Shown one piece after another: positions 1-11,357 of a stretch of 64,000 nucleotides of DNA (positions are counted from its first letter, which is position 1; each line of letters begins with the position of its first letter). The notes under the pieces were generated by a model. That model was not told the origin of the DNA, made no database searches, and was given only the letters and a program-made list of their open reading frames with translations. The translations under genes were made by a program, and so were the position numbers. Source of the stretch: Alviniconcha marisindica (taxonomy: Eukaryota > Mollusca > Gastropoda > Provannidae); NCBI GenBank assembly GCA_018857735.1, contig JABMCL010002018.1, forward strand, positions 587,501 to 651,500, read 5' to 3'.

Positions 1-790
1 AAGGGGTTACAACCACGAGGGGTGCAAGGTAAGAGCAGCATACTGACAACAGTAAGGGGTTACAACCAGGAGGGGTGCCAGGTAAGAGCAGCACACTGAC
101 AACACAACTGTAAGGGGTTACAACCAGGAGGGGTGCAAGGTAAGAGCAGCATACTGGCAACAGTAAGGGGTTACAACCAGGAGGGGTGCAAGGTAAGGGC
201 AGCACACTGACAACAGTAAGGGGTACAACTAGGAGGGATGTCAGGTAAGAACAGCATAACTGACAACAGTAAGGGGTTACAACCAGGAGGGGTGCCAGGT
301 AAGAACAGCACACTGACAACAGTAAGGGGATACAACCAGGAGGGGTGCCAGGTAAGAGCAGCACACTGACAACAGTAAGGGGTTACAACCAGGAGGGGTG
401 TCAGGTAAGAACAGCATAACTGACAACAGTAAGGGGTTACAACCAGAAGCGGTGCAAGGTAAGAACAGCACACTGACAACAGTAAGGGGTCACAACCAGG
501 AGGGGTGCCAGGTAAGAGCAGCACACTGACAGTAAGAGGTTACAACCAGGTACGGTAAGAGCAGCACACTAACAACAGTAAGGGTTACAACCAGGAGGGT
601 TGCCAGGTAAGAACACACTGACAACAATAAGAGGATACAACCAGGAGGGTTGCCAGGTAACAACACACTGACAACAGTAACAAGGGGGTGGAACCAGGAA
701 GACAGTGGCCAGTAAGAGCAGCACACTGACAGTGTAACAAGAGGGGGTTGGAACCAAAAAGTCTGTGACCGGTAGGAGCACGCTGACAAT
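1..790. repeat. Minisatellite, ~53-bp unit
   Basis: About 14 tandem units, well conserved to about 560 and increasingly decayed to 790. Each unit has a plus-strand ggtaagagcagcacactgac core. Many units read ccaggtaagagc, a perfect consensus 5' splice site (CAG|GTAAG). A decayed relative of the unit reappears at about 1022-1075, after the GA tract, so the array once extended further. Reading frames on the minus strand are repeat artefacts. The array runs off the left edge. Confidence 0.93.
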
Positions 791-835
791 GCCAAGTCAG
801 ACCACACCAACGATAATTATATTTAAAAAATAAAA

Positions 836-838
<3 letters not shown>

Positions 839-905
<67 letters not shown>

Positions 906-930
906 GAGAGAGGGAGAAAAGAGAGGAGAA

Positions 931-1020
<90 letters not shown>
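839..1020. repeat. (GA)n microsatellite, interrupted
   Basis: Nearly pure GA dinucleotides with short G- and A-rich interruptions at about 900-940. It sits inside the decayed end of the 53-bp minisatellite. Confidence 0.95.
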
Positions 1021-1021
<1 letters not shown>

Positions 1022-1290
1022 AGAAGAAGGATGGAACCAGAAAAACAGTGCCCAGTAAGAGTAGCACTTTGAAAACTGTCCGGCAAAACTTACCTGCAGG
1101 GATGAGGAACACGCACACACACAGGTGCGAGGTGTGGACAGCAGTGACCGGCACTCGGTCAGCACTGTCACTGTCACTCCACGCGGGGTCAGTGGCCTGG
1201 TGGTGGGAGGGCAGGGTCTGGAGTTGGGGAAAGGGTCGTCTTCTGACCCCAACGTCACAACTAAGTCTCCTCCCAAGGGATTAAGGGCTG

Positions 1291-1418
1291 GGGGAGGGGG
1301 GGGGGGGGGGGGGGGACTGAGGGGGGAAGGGGAGGGGGTGTTGTTGAAAAGCTGCTTTGAACACCGATCAGGTGAGGAGGAGAAGCTAGGCTACGTGTAT
1401 ACATGCGGGGATTCTGGA

Positions 1419-1488
<70 letters not shown>

Positions 1489-1610
1489 TACACACAGACC
1501 GCCACACACACACACTGAATACACACACACACCACACTGAACACACACACACACACACTGAATACACACACACCGCCACACACACACACACACTGAATAC
1601 ACACACACAC
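1291..1610. repeat. Poly-G run and (CA)n microsatellites
   Basis: A G run of more than 20 bases near 1294-1315 is followed by a G-rich stretch and then CA-rich arrays from 1420 to 1612. Long open frames here on both strands come only from the repeats. Shorter CA tracts follow at 1833-1860 and 1985-2002. Apart from these I see nothing in 1611-2022. Confidence 0.9.
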
Positions 1611-2022
1611 ACTAAACTGGAAACAAAAAGAGAAATTTACCAAAAGAAGACAAGAAGAAACCAAAAACCCACAATCAGAAATAACTTTTGTAACATTTTA
1701 ATATGCCAAAGTAGGTTCTCACAAAACAATGCATTAGTTTCCACCGACGGACAGAAACTCGGAGTGAACCAATTAATTTACAAGTACACGAACAGTGAAC
1801 AGCGTTCGTGTACACAACGTCAAGTATAAAAACAACACACACACACACACACACACACACGAAAACTTCTGTGCACATCACCAGTGACACGCATTCTTAC
1901 ACACATTTACAAACTTTTCCAGTTGATTTCACTCACACACCTGTTCACTTTTGAATCGCGTTTACACACACACATGTACACAGTGACACACACACACACA
2001 CACTGTATCCTTTGGTCTACCT

Positions 2023-2190
2023 CAAGCAAATGTCTGCATTGTCAATAGCGTACTTGCATGCTTTTTCAAGCAAATGTCTGCACTGTCAATATCGTACTTG
2101 CATGCTTTTTCAAGCAAATGTCTGCATTGTCAATAGCGTACTTGCATGCTTTTTCAAGCAAACGTCTGCAATGTCAGTAGCGTACTTGCA
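2023..2190. repeat. Four tandem copies of a 44-bp unit
   Basis: The units begin caagcaaatgtctgcattgt and end cttgcatgcttttt. Copies 1-3 differ at only a few bases and the fourth is more diverged and partial. Confidence 0.93.
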
Positions 2191-2333
2191 CAAGCCTTGT
2201 TTATCTGCATCGTGTGCTTCTTCACTGCAACATCACTTCCCACTGAATTCCATTCACACTCTCACTTTCGCGATGGTTGTCCGCATCCAGCCCAGCGTCC
2301 GCTCACACTGTTGTTGCTGTTTCTTCCTTCAGG

Positions 2334-2496
2334 TATTGCTTAATGTCCTCGGATGTCGGTTGACATATTAGGGACAAGCTGAGACCAGTGCGTGAGCATG
2401 GTTCAATACTTTTTTACGTCCAGGGAAACCATGAGGCTCGCTAGGACGGACAGCCCAGGATGGCCACCTCGACTCTCACACAGCTCCTGAACTCTG
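2334..2496 (-). mobile_element. Dispersed SINE-like repeat, family A, copy 1
   Basis: This segment matches, in reverse orientation, segments at 28728-28905 and 42771-42948. Shared blocks include agttcaggagctgtgtg at one end, gtccctaatatgtca in the middle and cgacatc..aggac near the other end. The two plus-oriented copies finish in a TCATCATC-rich tail, as short retroposons often do. This copy lacks the tail. Three copies in 64 kb in both orientations indicate a mobile repeat. No protein or tRNA-like promoter was recognised, so the class is uncertain. Confidence 0.8.
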
Positions 2497-3278
2497 ATTG
2501 CTGCTGCTGCCAGTGTTCACGCAATTCAGCCGTAAACCCGCAGTCGCACCGACACCTCCTGAGGTCTCCTGTCCGGCGCTCCGGACGCCTCGTCGTCGAC
2601 GTGTTGTTCCCCTCGCTCTCACCGTTCGTAACCAACCACTACACACACATGACGTGCCACACTCCGAGCATCGCTTTCCGGCACCTTCCTCCAAACTCCG
2701 CCAGATTTGGTTACGCCACTGAAGGGGCACTCTTTATCTCCGCGCAGCTGTCCACCGACGCGGTCATCGCCCTCCGAAAGGTTTGGGTACTAATAATTCA
2801 TTACTGTAGCAGCAACCTAGCGCCCATGAACGCACGTAAACATGAGGCGCATCCACCCCGGGTAAAAAAAAAAAAAAAAAAAGAGTTCCGTCTCGATTCA
2901 AACGATTTTGGTTTTATTTGAGTTGGCGTAAGCAACATGGTCAGTTATAAAACAAACGTTTGATATAATCGGAGTTGTTTGTAACAAACTTACTACTGTT
3001 TGAGCACCAACAAAAAACTGCTCGTTAGCTAACAGTTTTCTGGACCCTATGGCGTAACTAAATAGTAAATACGGCAGTGGTTGAAGGAAGGATGTCGTAA
3101 ACCAGTGCTTGGAGTTTGATGACGTGCATCATTCCCTGCGACCGCACTCACACTCGTCCCATTCTCTCATTGCACAAAATGATTAACAGGGTGGGCGGCG
3201 CAGGCACTGCCAAGGTTGATGACTGCCGGCTCTGCTCAGACCGGAGACACTGCGCTACACCACACTGCACTTGCTGTA
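2497..3278. other. No gene recognised
   Basis: There is a run of 18 A at about 2864-2881 and otherwise non-repetitive sequence. The overlapping open frames at 2460-2921 resemble no family known to me and have no exon-like borders. Confidence 0.6.
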
Positions 3279-3802
3279 GTACAGATCTCTGGACAGACTG
3301 ACACACCGGTTCGCCCGGCACAGCCAGTACAGATCTCTGGACAGACTGACACACCGGTTCGCCCGGCACAGCCAGTACAGATCTCTGGACAGACTGACAC
3401 ACCGGTTCGCCCGGCACAGCCAGTACAGATCTCTGGACAGACTGACACACCGGTTCGCCCGGCACAGCCAGTACAGATCTCTGGACAGACTGACACACCG
3501 GTCCGCCCGGCACAGCCAGTACAGATCTCTGGACAGACTGACACACCGGTTCGCCAGACACAGCCAGTACAGATCTCTGGACAGACTGACACACCGGTTC
3601 GCCAGACACAGCCAGTACAGATCTCTGGACAGACTGACACACCGGTTCGCCAGACACAGCCAGTACAGATCTCTGGACAGACTGACACACCGGTTCGCCA
3701 GACACAGCCAGTACAGATCTCTGGACAGACTGACACACCGGTTCGCCAGACACAGCAAGTACAGATCTCTGGACAGACTGACACACTGGTTCCCCCGACA
3801 AG
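3279..3802. repeat. Minisatellite, 48-bp unit, ~11 copies
   Basis: The unit starts gtacagatctctggacagac and is 48 bp long, a multiple of three. All frames without a stop therefore stay open across the array on both strands. Units differ mainly by a cccgg/ccaga alternation: early units carry the first form and later units the second, so two sub-types have spread as blocks. I do not regard the 16-residue repeat open frames as genes. Confidence 0.95.
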
Positions 3803-4085
3803 GCTGCTGCTACCATGCTTACGGTTTTTGGTTTTTCCGAAGGTACTTGGGTGGGGAGGATTTTGGAAGGGTAGGGGGAGACGGGGGTGGGGTGGGGGTG
3901 GGGGAGGGTCCCCATTAGGCTACCCATCTACAGTACACCCACGCGGAAGGCAAGTGAGTGTCCGGCGCAGAACAGACCCAAGGCGAGCTTTGTACGCAGC
4001 TTACCAAAGCGTGTACGATCCAAAGGGCCGACTGTCTTCTTTTCAGTTGTACCGCCATAAAGGGAAGTCAAACTCAATGCGGTCG
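3803..4085. other. G-rich spacer, no gene recognised
   Basis: A G-rich stretch at about 3849-3910 separates two minisatellites. Nothing else was recognised. Confidence 0.6.
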
Positions 4086-5190
4086 GTTTGTTTACAGCTG
4101 TGCAGTCACCGAGAGAAGGATGTATTTACAGCTGAGCAGTCACCGTGGGATGAGTGTTTACAGCTGTGCAGTCACCGAGTGGAGGGTGTGTTTACAGCTG
4201 TGCAGTCACCGACGGAAGGGGTTGTTTACAGCTGTGCAGTCAGGGAGGGAAGGGGTTATTTACAGCTGTGCAGTCAGGGAGGGAAGGGGTTGTTTACAGC
4301 TGTGCGGTCACCGAGGGAAGGGGTTGTTTACAGCTGTGCAGTCACCGAGGGATGAGTGTTTACAGCTGTGCAGTCACCGTGGGGAGGGTGTGTTTACAGC
4401 TGTGCGGTCACCGAGGGAAGGGGTTGTTTACAGCTGTGCAGTCATACTGGGATGGGTCTGTTTACAGCTGTGCAGTCATACTGGGATGGGACTGTTTACT
4501 GCTGTGCAGTTATACTGGGATGGGTCTGTTTACAGCTGTGCAGTCATACTGGGATGGGTCTGTTTACAGCTGTGCAGTCAGGGAGGGAAGGGGTTGTTTA
4601 CAGCTGTGCAGTCACCGAAGGGTGTGTTTACAGCTGTGCAGTCAGGGAGGGAAGGGGTTGTTTACAGCTGTGCAGTCAGGGAGGGAAGGGTGTGTTTACA
4701 GCTGTGCAGTCAGGGAGGGAAGGGGTTGTTTACAGCTGTGCAGTCAGGGAGGGAAGAGGTTGTTTACAGCTGTGCAGTCACCGAAGGGTGTGTTTACAGC
4801 TGTGCAGTCAGGGAGGGAAGGGGTTGTTTACAGCTGTGCAGTCACCGAAGGAAGGGTCTGTTTACAGCTGTGCAGTCTGGGAGGGAAGGGGTTGTTTACA
4901 GCTGTGCAGTCACCGAAGGAAGGGTGTGTTTACAACTGTGCAGTCATACAGGGATGGGTTGTTTACAGCTGTGCAGTCAGGAGGAAGGGTTTTTACAGCT
5001 GTGCAGTCAGAGGAAGGGTTGTTACAGCTGTGCAGTCAGGGAGGGAAGGGGTTGTTTACAGCTGTGCAGTCACCAACGGAAGGGTATGTTTACAGCTGTG
5101 CAGTCATGGAGGGAAGGGGTTGTTTACAGCTGTGCAGTCACCAACGGAAGGGTATGTTTACAGCTGTACAAGGGCTGTTTATAGGTGTGT
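4086..5190. repeat. Minisatellite, ~33-bp unit, ~33 copies
   Basis: The core tttacagctgtgcagtca is nearly invariant. It is followed by a variable block of several types, such as ccgagggaaggggttg, gggagggaaggggttg or tactgggatgggtctg. Variant types cluster; for example, the tactgggatggg type occurs as a run at about 4440-4565. This is expected of unequal exchange. Most units are a multiple of three in length, which explains the long overlapping open frames in all three forward frames. Confidence 0.95.
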
Positions 5191-5250
5191 AGTTAAAAAG
5201 GGACGTAACTGTCTTCTATCCATCCATTTAGGTCTGCTTCTGACTTTCAC

Positions 5251-5432
5251 AGCTTGAGCTGACCAGTGTCAAAGACAGCTTAACCTTACCAATGCCAAAG
5301 ACAGCTTAAGCTGACCAATGCCAAAGACAGCTTAAGCTGACCAATGCCAAAGGAAGCTTAAGCTGACCAATGCCAAAGGCAGCTTAAGCTGACCAATGCC
5401 AAAGGCAGCTTAAGCCGACCAATGCCAAAGAC
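5251..5432. repeat. Seven tandem copies of a 26-bp unit
   Basis: The unit reads approximately agcttaagctgaccaatgcc followed by aaagac or aaaggc. Exactly seven 26-bp units fit the interval. The outer units are the most diverged. Confidence 0.95.
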
Positions 5433-5868
5433 GGCGTGTCTCTCCGTGTTCAAACCTCCCAAGCAGAGCTTCAGCAGTGACCAACCCCGAAATGCCTGCA
5501 CTCCACAGCGCCACCCTCAAGAAGCTGCCAGCAAGAAAAATAATAAATAGATACAAACAGTTACTATACGCGAGACAAACAAACAAACAAACTGCAAGGG
5601 AAAAAAGACCTCCACTAAAACAGGCCCAGATAGGTTGGAATTCAGGCATGCCCATAAGAAGGAATCATGTCTCTCAGAATCGTGGGACATTCAGTTGAAA
5701 CAAGAACAGGGCATCAGTTCAACACGGTTAACGTTTTCCTGACTCTGCACCGCTATGTACAGCCATGCAAAGCAATTCGGGTCCTTATCAGGTGTGTCAC
5801 CGGTATAAACAAACGCAGCCCATTTCGATTTTCCATTCAGCAACTCACCATCTAAAGACTTTTGATAA
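5433..5868. other. No gene recognised
   Basis: This is unique-looking sequence with short overlapping frames on both strands that match no family I recognise. Confidence 0.6.
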
Positions 5869-6300
5869 CTTAGATAAACAAGAATCTGAATCAAGAATGA
5901 CTGTTAGCGTTCTAAAACAAGATCCAAACACGTAAAAAGTTCAAAAGAACGCTATTTATCAGGACAAAAACACAATCTGCAAATTTTGGGGGTAACCCCT
6001 TTAACAAGCTACAATTAAACAACAGTTAAACAGTGAAAAACAATGAAAAATGAGATTAAAAGCTAAATCACTTATCTGTTTTTGGCTGAGCTATGTCGTT
6101 TTCCTGTCCAGTGCTTGGAAGAATCTCATAGCTCAACCAAAAACAGGTAAGTGATTTAGCTTTTCACCTAATTTTTTTCGTTGAACTGTTGTTTTGTAGC
6201 TTGATAAAGGGAATTACCCGAAAATTTGCAGATTGCATTTTTGTCTGAATAAAGAGCGTTCTTTTGAACTTTTCATGTGTTTAGAGCTTAGATAAACAAG
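5869..6300. mobile_element. Foldback (MITE-like) element with long inverted arms
   Basis: Two long imperfect inverted arms, about 5924-6095 and 6127-6285, pair around a loop of about 31 bases. Matching blocks include gttcaaaagaacgct, aatctgcaaatttt, agctaaatcactta and the gagctatg/catagctc pair next to the loop. The 14-base string cttagataaacaag occurs at 5869-5882 and again at 6287-6300, just outside the palindrome. It could be a long target-site duplication or a flanking repeat. There is no coding capacity. This fits a non-autonomous foldback DNA transposon. Confidence 0.85.
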
Positions 6301-6533
6301 GTTTATGATATACAAAACCTTTTTTTTTTTACTGCTTTTAGCCAAAATATAAGCAGAATTTGCTTTTTACAACACCTGCCTGCCCATAACCAGTCACTCA
6401 CCCATAGTTTCCAAATAGACTGAGACAAAACAAAGGGATCAGGAAGAAAAAAAATCAGAATGCCTGAGCCTGTGTGAATTTTGGAATCTCAGCAGAAAGT
6501 GTGTATGTAAGAGAGAATGAGATAAGCGAGTGA

Positions 6534-6625
6534 GTGCATGTGCAGCTAAACCTGCTCATAATGCTGTGTCTGGATGGTGTGGATCAACAAGGTCCTGGGA
6601 CTCTCGTCTACAACGAGTTAACTCT
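6534..6625 (+). repeat. Isolated diverged relative of the 68-bp satellite unit
   Basis: This segment has the same order of motifs as the array starting near 7440: tgtgcagctaaacct, then ctgtgtctggatgg, ggatcaac, ggtcct and ctctcgtc. The match extends to tgtgcggctagacct at 7441, outside the array proper. A segment larger than one unit was therefore duplicated before the array expanded. Confidence 0.75.
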
Positions 6626-6771
6626 GAACGCAGGCATCAGCAGACCAGTGTTGCATCTCCAGGTATTTGGCCGGGAAACCGAAGAGCACTGATGCTGGGA
6701 CCAAGCTGTATTTTACCAGATCATACAACTGCTGAGGTAACAATGGTGACTTTGACAGGGTGGGTTGTGTG

Positions 6772-7140
6772 AGGTATCTAGGTCCCTAAAGCAAAGTTCT
6801 GAGTGGCAGTGACAGATTTAATATTGTCCATCAGAGTGCTTGCCCAGTTATAAGGCTAAATGTCTCTCTCTCTGGTCCACAATAGTATGCACATGCCTTG
6901 ACTAAAAGAGATGTTCACACTATTTTCTGTGAGAGAAAAAAAAGGTATTTTCTGTGAAGGAAGTCAAGTGGATCATGTGAGGTATCTTTTGTTTTCACTG
7001 GTGAGGCAGATTAGAATTACCCATCTGGGTGCTACCACATTTTCAAAAACAAATGTCTCTCTGGTCCACATATATAAGATGCACACGGTGTAGCATATGC
7101 CTATACTAAAGAGGCGTCCATACATTTTTTGCGTAAAGAA
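6772..7140. repeat. Decayed direct duplication of ~180 bp
   Basis: The two halves, about 6772-6945 and 6978-7140, share tgtgaggtatct, then aaatgtctctct..ggtccaca, then atgc..tactaaa or ctaaaag, and end in A-rich gtgagagaaa or gcgtaaagaaa. No gene was recognised in or next to it. Confidence 0.65.
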
Positions 7141-7439
7141 ACTGAACAAAACGCCATAGAAAACTAACCACACAAAAAAAAAGCTGATAGGGTTTCATTT
7201 ATACAATTGCATAGAGTGGTCCTTTTCCTGTTTAACCAGACGGTTTGTCACTTTTATCATCAACCTGCAGTACCGTATGCACCTCTCAAAATTCAGGAGG
7301 TGACCCGGTTCAGTTGACAGGGTGCTAAAATCCAAGCAGTAGCCAACTAACCACCCACAAGAGAGCCTTCACGGACAAGTAGCTTCCTCCAGCTGTCCAC
7401 CTGAAACCACAGTGCCTCCGAAAATGGACCACTGTGTTT

Positions 7440-9290
7440 GTGTGCGGCTAGACCTACATGTAACACTGCGTCTGGATGGACAGGGATCAACTGGGTCCTT
7501 AGCCTCTCGTCCTCAATGGGTTTACATGTAACACTGCGTCTGGATGGACAGGGATCAACTGGGTCCTTAGCCTCTCGTCCTCAATGGGTTTACATGTAAC
7601 ACTGCGTCTGGATGGACAGGGATCAGCTGGGTCCTTAGCCTCTCGTCCTCAATGGGTTTACATGTAACACTGCGTCTGGATGGACAGGGATCAGCTGGGT
7701 CCTTAGCCTCTCGTCCTCAATGGGTTTACATGTAACACTGCGTCTGGATGGACAGGGATCAACTGGGTCCTTAGCCTCTCGTCCTCAATGGGTTTACATG
7801 TAACACTGCGTCTGGATGGACAGGGATCAGCTGGGTCCTTAGCCTCTCGTCCTCAATGGGTTAACATGTAACACTGCGTCTGGATGGACAGGGATCAGCT
7901 GGGTCCTTAGCCTCTCGTCCTCAATGGGTTAACATGTAACACTGCGTCTGGATGGACAGGGATCAACTGGGTCCTTAGCCTCTCGTCCTCAATGGGTTAA
8001 CATGTAACACTGCGTCTGGATGGACAGGGATCAGCTGGGTCCTTAGCCTCTCGTCCTCAATGGGTTTACATGTAACACTGCGTCTGGATGGACAGGGATC
8101 AGCTGGGTCCTTAGCCTCTCGTCCTCAATGGGTTTACATGTAACACTGCGTCTGGATGGACAGGGATCAACTGGGTCCTTAGCCTCTCGTCCTCAATGGG
8201 TTTACATGTAACACTGCGTCTGGATGGACAGGGATCAACTGGGTCCTTAGCCTCTCATCCTCAATGGGTTTACATGTAACACTGCGTCTGGATGGACAGG
8301 GATCACTGGGTCCTTAGCCTCTCTCCTCAATGGGTTTACATGTAACACTGCGTCTGGATGGACAGGGATCACTGGGTCCTTAGCCTCTCTCCTCAATGGG
8401 TTTACATGTAACACTGCGTCTGGATGGACAGGGATCAGCTGGGTCCTTAGCCTCTCTCCTCAATGGGTTAACATGTAACACTGCGTCTGGATGGACAGGG
8501 ATCAGCTGGGTCCTTAGCCTCTCTCCTCAATGGGTTAACATGTAACACTGCGTCTGGATGGACAGGGATCAGCTGGGTCCTTAGCCTCTCTCCTCAATGG
8601 GTTTACATGTAACACTGCGTCTGGATGGACAGGGATCAGCTGGGTCCTTAGCCTCTCGTCCTCAATGGGTTAACATGTAACACTGCGTCTGGATGGACAG
8701 GGATCAGCTGGGTCCTTAGCCTCTCATCCTCAATGGGTTTACATGTAACACTGCGTCTGGATGGACAGGGATCAGCTGGGTCCTTAGCCTCTCTCCTCAA
8801 TGGGTTAACATGTAACACTGCGTCTGGATGGACAGGGATCAGCTGGGTCCTTAGCCTCTCTCTCAATGGGTTACATGTAACACTGCGTCTGGATGGACAG
8901 GGATCAGCTGGGTCCTTAGCCTCTCGTCCTCAATGGGTTAACATGTAACACTGCGTCTGGATGGACAGGGATCAGCTGGGTCCTTAGCCTCTCGTCCTCA
9001 ATGGGTTAACATGTAACACTGCGTCTGGATGGACAGGGATCAGCTGGGTCCTTAGCCTCTCGTCCTCAATGGGTTAACATGTAACACTGCGTCTGGATGG
9101 ACAGGGATCAGCTGGGTCCTTAGCCTCTCGTCCTCAATGGGTTAACATGTAACACTGCGTCTGGATGGACAGGGATCAGCTGGGTCCTTAGCCTCTCGTC
9201 CTCAATGGGTTAACATGTAACACTGCGTCTGGATGGACAGGGATCAGCTGGGTCCTTAGCCTCTCGTCCTCAATGGGTTAACTCTCAACA
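7440..9290. repeat. Satellite array, 68-bp unit, ~27 copies
   Basis: Successive copies of tgtaacactgcgtctggatg are 68 bp apart. Copies are nearly identical. They differ at a few diagnostic positions: gggtttac or gggttaac, gatcaact or gatcagct, and a 1-2 base deletion in cctctcgtcctc. Variants occur in blocks; the right end is uniform (ttaac and cagct types) and the left end mixed. High identity implies recent amplification or homogenisation. Confidence 0.97.
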
Positions 9291-10220
9291 GCCATGAAAT
9301 GTTACAATTACAGTCTGCAAGATTTCCGGTAGCAACACGTCTCTTTCCGCGCAGCCGTTATGCATTTGACGGGACATCAAAATCCAAGAACGACATCAAA
9401 AGCCAACAATAAAAAGACAGTTGATCTGGTCTCTCACTCTCATGTTATTTACTATCTCTGCTGAAATGTGCAAACTGAACTGTACCCAGTCGTTTCACTT
9501 CCTTTCTATGGCTGACTGTTTTCCAAGAATATTTGGTTACGCGTTCCACTGGGGAATATGGTAAAGGCTATCTCCATCCGCTGCATGTTAAGTTACATTT
9601 ACATAATCTCCGTGTTTATGCATTTAATGCATGAAACAGTTATTCGTGTCCACCAACAGCAAACGCCTCCATAATTTTGGTTCAGGTATCTCTCTCTGCT
9701 GCAGGCCAAGTTGCATTTACATGTTCATGCACTTAATGCATGAAATACTTATTGTTTTGTTGCACTGCATAACCACCAACAAATGCTTCCATCACTTTGT
9801 TAACCTTTGTGACACCAGATGCTTTCCAAGCTCTGCTTTGTTAGATGGTGTTTACTGGATGAATACTGAGGAGAAACTTCACAGTGAATGTTGATGGAAA
9901 GAAAATACTGATGTTGGGTGGGGGTGGGTGGGGTGGGGTGGGGGGCACAGCTGAAGACACACACACACACACACACAGATCTCCTCTCCCATAATGCAGG
10001 GGCAATACTCAGTGTGACATCACAGACTTCTGCCCTCAGTTAACAATGCAGGTGAACACACTAAAATACCAATCCAGTGAGATAACAATGGCGATGATGG
10101 TGATGATGATGGTGATGTTGACAATGAGAGAGAAAGAACAATGTCAAGGCTACAGTCGCAGTCACAGCTGTGAGTTTGAAGATAATGCTATCCTGCCTGG
10201 TGCGTGCAAGTGGAGGGGTG
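9291..10220. other. Region 3' of BANP, probable 3' UTR in part
   Basis: This lies immediately downstream of the BANP stop on the minus strand, so its right part is expected to be 3' UTR. I saw no minus-strand AATAAA within it. It contains two related segments (about 9560-9640 and 9684-9740, sharing gctgc..aagtt, catttacat and gcatttaatgcatgaaa-type strings), a GGGTGGGGTGGGG run at about 9916-9945 and a short CA tract near 9958-9977. Confidence 0.5.
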
Positions 10221-11314
10221 TCATTCTGTCACAACATCAGAGGAAGCCGACACGACAGCGCTGTGCTGTATCTGAAGCACTTCACCAGAGTCTGTGGTTA
10301 CTGTGGCAACGTGGCAACCTTCTGGTAATGTCAGGTCACCCTGCTGGATTTGCTGGAGAAGACAGAAACGAAATCACATCAAACTTCACCATTAATGTTG
10401 GATTTTACTGTTTACAACACTTCTCTGTATTATCTCTTCTCTGTGTTTCTCCTTTCTCACACTCCTAAAAATAAATCCTGGCCAATAAAGCTATTCTTCT
10501 TCCCCCACAACTCCCCTCTTCCCCTACAAAAAACAACACCTCACAATAAATCCTGGCCAATAAAATTCCCTTCTTACCCCACAACTCCCCCCTACAAAGT
10601 ACAACACCTCACAATAAACCTGACCAGTACAACTCCCTTCTTCCCCCCCCCCCACAAGTGACAACTCCCCTCTTCCCCTACAAAGTACAACAACAAAGCC
10701 AAACACATACACACAAATCACGCCCCACGTGTAGTCCTTCACCTACCCCAATGACTTGGTCTCCTGAAAGGATCTGTATGTGTTGAGCTTGCTGTAGTTG
10801 TGAGATCTGCTCCGGTGTGGCATGAAGAATCTGGATCTCCCCTTGCTGGCTGCCATCGCCTGCCATGGCCACGGCTGTGTGGATGTCCACCTCGCCCTGA
10901 AACCACAACGCTAGCAACTCACTCTCAGTGCCCCTGTTTGTGGTGGTGGTGGTTGGGGGGGGGGGGGGCAAGTGGGGGGAGGGAGGGTTAACTACTGGAT
11001 TCTTACAACGTAGCTCACTGTTGGATTTGAACATTAGGTCAACCATGCAGGGTCACCATGGGGTGAAGAGGGCTGGTAAGGGTAGTGGAAATAAGATAGC
11101 AGGGGCTAAGTACATGGAAACCGCAAAACCCATGGCTTTCGCACTTTCTCACACTCTGGAACAATCTCACACTCTTCCCCACATCTGGAACAATCGCCTC
11201 CAAGACATCAGGCACTCTGCTACTCTCTCTTCCTTCAAAAGCAAACTCAAGACATTCCTCTTCTCAGAATATTTCAGTTAAGCAACACTGTCCTTTCACC
11301 CCTATCAGTTTGTA

Positions 11315-11357
<43 letters not shown>

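Noticed and set aside
1125..1829. 234-codon frame with a His/Thr-rich CA-repeat segment
   Set aside because: It is composed of the G run and CA microsatellites, with no conserved domain and no splice context.
2460..2921. 153-codon plus-strand frame
   Set aside because: It starts inside a dispersed repeat, ends in a poly-A-encoded lysine run and has no known motif.
3216..5257. Long repeat open frames (up to about 408 codons)
   Set aside because: They lie wholly inside minisatellites, overlap in several frames on both strands and change frame with unit length.
7440..9290. CRISPR-like or phage-type array
   Set aside because: Units are contiguous without unique spacers, and the genome is eukaryotic. 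It is a satellite.
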